A DNA stretch of 17,940 nucleotides from Ruminococcus callidus. Its GTDB lineage: Bacteria; Bacillota; Clostridia; Oscillospirales; Ruminococcaceae. The position numbers were made by a program, and so were the translations under genes. Below, one piece after another: positions 14,917 to 17,940 of this stretch; the first letter of the stretch is position 1; each line of letters opens with the position of its first letter. Under the pieces are notes generated by a model. The model was not told where the DNA came from and did no database searches. It saw only the letters and a list, made by a program, of their open reading frames with translations. Location of the stretch: assembly GCF_020709055.1 (NCBI RefSeq), contig NZ_JAJFCK010000043.1, forward strand, positions 1 to 17,940. Reading direction: 5' to 3'.

Positions 14917-15467
14917 CACGCATTCGCCTCCTCATCATACTCTGCAATGTACGGCAGATTCCGATAGATTTCTGCGCAGTCCAGTCCATAGCCAATGACA
15001 AAGACATCCGGAATGGTGAACAGGGAGATATCCGCCTTCAGATCGACCAGACGGCGATCCGGCTTATCCAACAGCGTGATTACCTTGAGGGAAAGCGGAT
15101 TTCTCGCTTGCAGCAGTTTGACTACATCATTCAGTGTACGGCCGGTATCAATGATATCCTCTGCAATGATAACGTGGTAGTTGCTGATGTCCTGCGCCAA
15201 ATCCATTGTGATCTTGACGATACCGGAAGAGGTGGTTCCATTGTAATAGCTCTTGGCGCACATGAATGCGGTTTCACAGGGAATCCGGATGGCACGGCAC
15301 AAGTCCGCCATAAACACAAATGCCCCGTTCAAAATGCTCACCAGCAGCAGGGGCTTTCCCTCATACTCCTTGGTGATCTGTGCACCAACCGCTTGAATTT
15401 TCTCCTGAATCTCCGTCTGCGGAATCAGGACACGCTTAATTCCCTTTTCAAATTCTTGTTTGGTCAT
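14916..15467 (-). CDS. hpt: Hypoxanthine phosphoribosyltransferase
   Basis: This 183-aa enzyme transfers the phosphoribosyl group of PRPP to hypoxanthine or guanine, giving IMP or GMP in the cytoplasm. The PRPP loop is VIIAEDIIDTGRTL (residues 99-112; Glu103, Asp104 and Asp107 key). The flexible loop is around KSYYNGTTSSG (72-82), and the purine pocket includes KPDRR and the C-terminal VIGYGLDCAEIYRNLPYI. The length is normal for the family. The start is ATG 15467, three bases after the permease stop, with GAAGGAGAAG before it inside the permease end. The stop overlaps the next permease ATG. Sitting between two purine permeases, it traps imported bases as nucleotides. Confidence 0.95.
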   Translation of the reverse strand: MTKQEFEKGIKRVLIPQTEIQEKIQAVGAQITKEYEGKPLLLVSILNGAFVFMADLCRAIRIPCETAFMCAKSYYNGTTSSGIVKITMDLAQDISNYHVIIAEDIIDTGRTLNDVVKLLQARNPLSLKVITLLDKPDRRLVDLKADISLFTIPDVFVIGYGLDCAEIYRNLPYIAEYDEEANA

Positions 15468-15470
15468 GTC

Positions 15471-16853
15471 CTATTCTTCTCCTTCTTTCAACACTTTTTC
15501 CGACTTTTGAACGTCGCCTGCCGTCACCTCCATGTTTTTCGGAAGCACCAGATTCAGCAGAATCGACACCAAAAATACTACAGCAACACAATTCTGTGCG
15601 AACACATTCTGCACCATTTTCGGGAAAATCTGGAACAGATCTGCAACTTGTGTGAAGCCCAGACCAATGCTCAGGGAGAGCGCTGCAATGGTAATGTTCC
15701 GCTGTGTGAAGCCGCACTTGCTTATCATCTGCAAGCCGCTGACCACGATGGTTCCAAACATCATAATGGTACAGCCGCCAAGCACCGCATCCGGCAGTGT
15801 GGCAAGCAGCGCGCCGAAAAACGGAAAGATTCCGGCGAGCAGCATGATGACTGCACCCGTTGCAATGGTAAAGCGGTTCACAACCTTGGTCATTGCCACC
15901 AGTCCCACGTTTTGACTAAACGAAGTGATGGGCAGACAGCCGAAGAGCGAGGAGATGGAGCTGACAAATCCATCGCAGGCAATGGAACCGGAAGTCTCCT
16001 GCTGCGTTGCCTCCCGATCCAGTCCAGACGCTGCAAGCGCAGAGGTGTCGCCAATGGTCTCCGTGGCAGAAACCAAGAAAATCAGCACCACCGAGACAAT
16101 GGCATCCAAATGGAATTCCATGGAAAACGGAATCAGATGCGGTACGGAAATGATCGAGGTGTCTTTCAATGCGGAGAAATCCACAACCCCCAGCACCAGC
16201 GCCAGCAAATAGCCCACAACCAATCCGAACAACACAGAGAGCTGCTTCAAATAACCTTTGGCGAAAATGTGGAACAAAATACAGCACAGAAGTGTCACGC
16301 TTCCGAGAATCCAGTTTTCTACAGAGCCGAAGTTTTCGCTTCCGCTTCCTCCGCCAAAGGAATTGGCACCGACAGTCAGCAGCGAGAAGCCAATGGCAGT
16401 AACCACACTTGCCGACACAATCGGAGCAATGATTTTCAGCCAGAACTTCGCAAAAAGTCCCAGGATTCCCTCCACAATTCCACCAATCAGAACAGCGCCC
16501 ATAATTGCACCATAGCCATACTGCGTTCCGACAACGCACAGAACGGAAACAAAGGTAAAGCTAATGCCCATGACAATCGGCAAGCCGGAACCAATCTTAT
16601 GGAAAATGGGAAACAGCTGCACCAGCGTTCCGATACCAGCGATGAGCATGGCGCTTTGAATCAGCGTGGCAAGTTCCTTGTCCGCCAGACTGCATGCACC
16701 GCCGACAATTAAAATCGGCGCAATATTCGCCACGAACATCGCCAGAATATGCTGCAAACCAAAGGGAATCGCCTTATAAATCGGAACTGTCCCGTTCAAC
16801 TGATAGATATTTTCAATGGAACAATTTTTTTCCTGATTTCGATGTAATTTCAT
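15471..16853 (-). CDS. pbuX: NCS2 xanthine/uracil permease, probably xanthine
   Basis: This 460-aa protein has about 14 membrane helices and NCS2 signatures: FGLQHILAMF (residues 31-40), SATETIGD (262-269, with the Glu266 expected to bind base) and SQNVGLVAMTKVVNRF (313-328, Gln314-Asn315). NCS2 proteins import uracil or xanthine/urate with protons. The xanthine assignment rests on context, because xpt lies 24 bases upstream, the usual xpt-pbuX order. The ATG has GGGGAGG 14 bases before it, a longer gap than usual, so it may be translated less well than its neighbours. Residues 165-178 form a Gly/Ser-rich loop (SFGGGSGSENFG). It ends 3 bases before hpt. Confidence 0.88.
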   Translation of the reverse strand: MKLHRNQEKNCSIENIYQLNGTVPIYKAIPFGLQHILAMFVANIAPILIVGGACSLADKELATLIQSAMLIAGIGTLVQLFPIFHKIGSGLPIVMGISFTFVSVLCVVGTQYGYGAIMGAVLIGGIVEGILGLFAKFWLKIIAPIVSASVVTAIGFSLLTVGANSFGGGSGSENFGSVENWILGSVTLLCCILFHIFAKGYLKQLSVLFGLVVGYLLALVLGVVDFSALKDTSIISVPHLIPFSMEFHLDAIVSVVLIFLVSATETIGDTSALAASGLDREATQQETSGSIACDGFVSSISSLFGCLPITSFSQNVGLVAMTKVVNRFTIATGAVIMLLAGIFPFFGALLATLPDAVLGGCTIMMFGTIVVSGLQMISKCGFTQRNITIAALSLSIGLGFTQVADLFQIFPKMVQNVFAQNCVAVVFLVSILLNLVLPKNMEVTAGDVQKSEKVLKEGEE

Positions 16854-16877
16854 ACCGCTGCAATTGACCTCCCCGCA

Positions 16878-17459
16878 TTAAGCTTCCCGAAAAACAATTT
16901 TTCCGGTAGCAGCATCCATACCGTCCACAATCGCCAGCGACTCCAGCTGATACCCCAGATTCCGGATAATTCTTCCGCCCTGCTGAAATCCCTTTTCAAT
17001 AGCAATGCCAATGCCCTCCACCGTTGCACCGGCCTGCTGAACGATGGAAATCAAGCCCTGAAGCGCACAGCCATTTGCCAGAAAATCGTCGATAATCAGC
17101 ACATGATCCTCCGGATGCAGGAACTTCTTAGAGACAATCACCTGATTTTTACACTTATGTGTGAAAGATTCCACCTCAGCCAAATACACATCGCCGTCAA
17201 TATTGACGCTTTTGGATTTCTTGGCAAACACTACCGGCACGCCAAAGCATGCCGCCACAATACAGGCAATTCCGATACCAGATGCCTCAATGGTGAGAAT
17301 TTTGTTGATGGGTTTCTCTGCAAATCTTCGCTGGAATTCCTTACCCATCTGCTGGAACAAGGTGACATCCATCTGATGATTGAGAAAGCTGTCTACTTTT
17401 AGGATGTTTCCTTCTTTCACAATGCCGTCTTTCACAATCCGTTCTTCTAAGAAGTTCAT
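16878..17459 (-). CDS. xpt: Xanthine phosphoribosyltransferase
   Basis: This 193-aa enzyme converts xanthine plus PRPP to XMP in purine salvage. It carries the Xpt version of the PRPP motif, [14 protein letters not shown] (120-133), and the residues [10 protein letters not shown] (56-65) and KKSKS (80-84) typical of the family; the length matches bacterial Xpt. I chose the ATG at 17459 because AAAGGA precedes it by 9 bases and the family starts near MNxLEERI; a start at 17507 would add 16 basic residues. It leads a four-gene operon from its own promoter near 17523-17551. The leader is only about 60 nt, too short for the guanine riboswitch that controls xpt-pbuX in Bacillus. Confidence 0.95.
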   Translation of the reverse strand: MNFLEERIVKDGIVKEGNILKVDSFLNHQMDVTLFQQMGKEFQRRFAEKPINKILTIEASGIGIACIVAACFGVPVVFAKKSKSVNIDGDVYLAEVESFTHKCKNQVIVSKKFLHPEDHVLIIDDFLANGCALQGLISIVQQAGATVEGIGIAIEKGFQQGGRIIRNLGYQLESLAIVDGMDAATGKIVFREA

Positions 17460-17522
17460 TTTGTCTTTTCCTTTCCGCTGTACCAAAGATTTTTTGTTTT
17501 CAGGCACATATGTATTTATCGT

Positions 17523-17551
17523 ATTATATCATGCTTTTCGACATAGTACAA
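17523..17551 (-). promoter_or_regulatory. xpt: Promoter of xpt-pbuX-hpt-permease operon
   Basis: On the minus strand TTGTAC (17546-17551), 17-base spacer, TATAAT (17523-17528) with TGA just before it (extended -10). The predicted start is near 17516. No purine-riboswitch core is visible in the leader. Confidence 0.75.
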
Positions 17552-17580
17552 GTATTTTTTGTAAAATCAAACAAAGAAAA

Positions 17581-17623
17581 ACCGCTCCACTTTTGTCAAA
17601 AATTCTCACAAAAATGAAACGGT
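17581..17623 (-). terminator. Terminator after the 5S-tRNA transcript
   Basis: A 16-bp stem (17608-17623 with 17581-17596) includes three wobble positions that pair as G-U on the minus-strand RNA. It is followed there by TTTTTCTTTGTTTG. It follows the tRNA 3' end by about 13 bases and precedes the xpt promoter, so it ends the rRNA operon. Confidence 0.75.
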
Positions 17624-17636
17624 AATTCAGTTGAAC

Positions 17637-17713
17637 TGGTGGGCCATCGGGGACTCGAACCCAGGACCGACCGGTTATGAGCCGGTTGCTCTAACCAACT
17701 GAGCTAATGGCCC
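17637..17713 (-). tRNA. tRNA with CAU anticodon, probably elongator Met
   Basis: Read on the minus strand, the 7-bp acceptor stem GGGCCAT/ATGGCCC is perfect, the D-arm is AGCTCAGTTGGTTAGAGC, the anticodon arm is ACCGG-CTCATAA-CCGGT and the T-arm contains GGTTCGAGTCC. Discriminator A and an encoded CCA (17637-17639) follow. The anticodon stem lacks the three G-C pairs of an initiator, and the 1-72 pair is G-C, so it is not tRNA-fMet. It is elongator Met or, less likely, the lysidine-modified Ile2; sequence alone does not decide without comparison. Confidence 0.9.
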
Positions 17714-17722
17714 GAAAACGAA

Positions 17723-17753
17723 ACGAGGCGCAATCGGAATGATTGCGCCTCGT
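17723..17753 (-). terminator. Perfect stem-loop between 5S and tRNA
   Basis: ACGAGGCGCAATC (17723-17735) and GATTGCGCCTCGT (17741-17753) form a perfect 13-bp stem with a 5-base loop. On the minus strand it is followed only by TTCGTTTTC, a poor T-run. It may be a leaky terminator, or a processing site separating 5S from the tRNA. Confidence 0.55.
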
Positions 17754-17761
17754 AAGAAGGG

Positions 17762-17878
17762 AGCCGGCATTGACCAATTTTCCCAGATCGAGATGATCAA
17801 GTATCGTAGGCGCGAAAGAGCTTAACTACCGTGTTCGGAATGGGAACGGGTGGAACCTCTTTGCCATAAACACCGGCA
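17762..17878 (-). rRNA. rrf: 5S ribosomal RNA
   Basis: Minus-strand sequence matches bacterial 5S: conserved loop CCCGTTCCCATTCCGAACACGG, then AGTTAAGC, with ends GCCGG (near 17877) and GCCGGC (near 17763) pairing as helix I. The length is about 115-117 nt; end positions are good to a few bases. The sequence from 17881 to the window edge is an A-rich spacer presumably leading to 23S outside the window. Confidence 0.93.
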
Positions 17879-17940
17879 AACTAAAAAACAGAATCGAAAG
17901 AGTGTCGCAAGAATTTAAGACACGAAGAACAAAAGGAAAA

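Noticed and set aside
15108..16712. 534-aa open frame on the plus strand opposite hpt and the NCS2 permease
   Set aside because: Antisense shadow of a membrane-protein gene; His/Asn/Gln-rich with no domain or start signal.
17460..17580. Guanine/purine riboswitch ahead of xpt
   Set aside because: Expected from Bacillus, but the predicted leader is about 60 nt and no conserved three-way-junction core is visible.
17637..17713. Initiator tRNA-fMet
   Set aside because: The acceptor stem is fully paired at position 1-72 and the anticodon stem lacks the three consecutive G-C pairs of initiators.

Overview
The window looks like chromosomal DNA of a Clostridia-type Firmicute from an anaerobic or gut habitat, probably Oscillospiraceae/Ruminococcus-like. 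Evidence: strong AGGAGG-type ribosome sites, consensus sigma-A promoters, roughly 50% G+C, a DUF3793-flavodoxin pair, a DUF6110-like gene beside a metal P-type ATPase, and GHKL/LytTR signalling. Genus is an inference; no 16S is present. I see no phage, transposase, CRISPR array or defence locus.

Layout. (1) 1-1283, minus: a secreted acidic lipoprotein with a duplicated domain, followed by a 66-aa TM2 protein, closed by a terminator at 102-136. (2) 1553-5754, plus, divergent from the lipoprotein: a tightly coupled three-gene signalling operon. It encodes a LytTR response regulator, a signal-peptide and single-TM surface protein with a Thr-rich stalk, and a 646-aa GHKL histidine kinase with a 7TMR-DISM-like sensor. 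The divergent promoter region holds an imperfect direct repeat on a 20-22 bp period, the layout expected of a LytTR site. (3) 5758-9640: a two-way terminator, then (minus) an FtsX-type permease, its ATPase and a TetR regulator. The ABC promoter carries a 16-bp inverted repeat exactly between -35 and -10; the TetR promoter carries a 12-bp palindrome near +1. (4) 9692-13517: two divergent operons that probably concern metals. Minus: a DUF6110-like protein and a variant P1B-type ATPase (SCA in place of CPx). Plus: DUF3793 and flavodoxin, the usual company of iron uptake genes. The plus leader has two inverted GTTAG-N6-CTAAC boxes flanking a terminator-like hairpin. (5) 13552-17459, minus: a purine salvage operon, xpt, an NCS2 permease, hpt and an AzgA-type permease, with tight or overlapping junctions. 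(6) 17581-17940, minus: the tail of an rRNA operon, with 5S rRNA, a stem-loop, a tRNA with CAU anticodon and CCA encoded, and a terminator.

How the parts fit. The kinase and regulator very likely form a phosphorelay, the surface protein between them may be a co-sensor or output, and the divergent lipoprotein is the nearest candidate target. The most unusual structure is regulatory: the form GTTAG-N6-CTAAC occurs three times, once in the ABC promoter and twice around the DUF3793-flavodoxin leader. This suggests either one shared (possibly metal-responsive) regulator or two regulators with similar half-sites.
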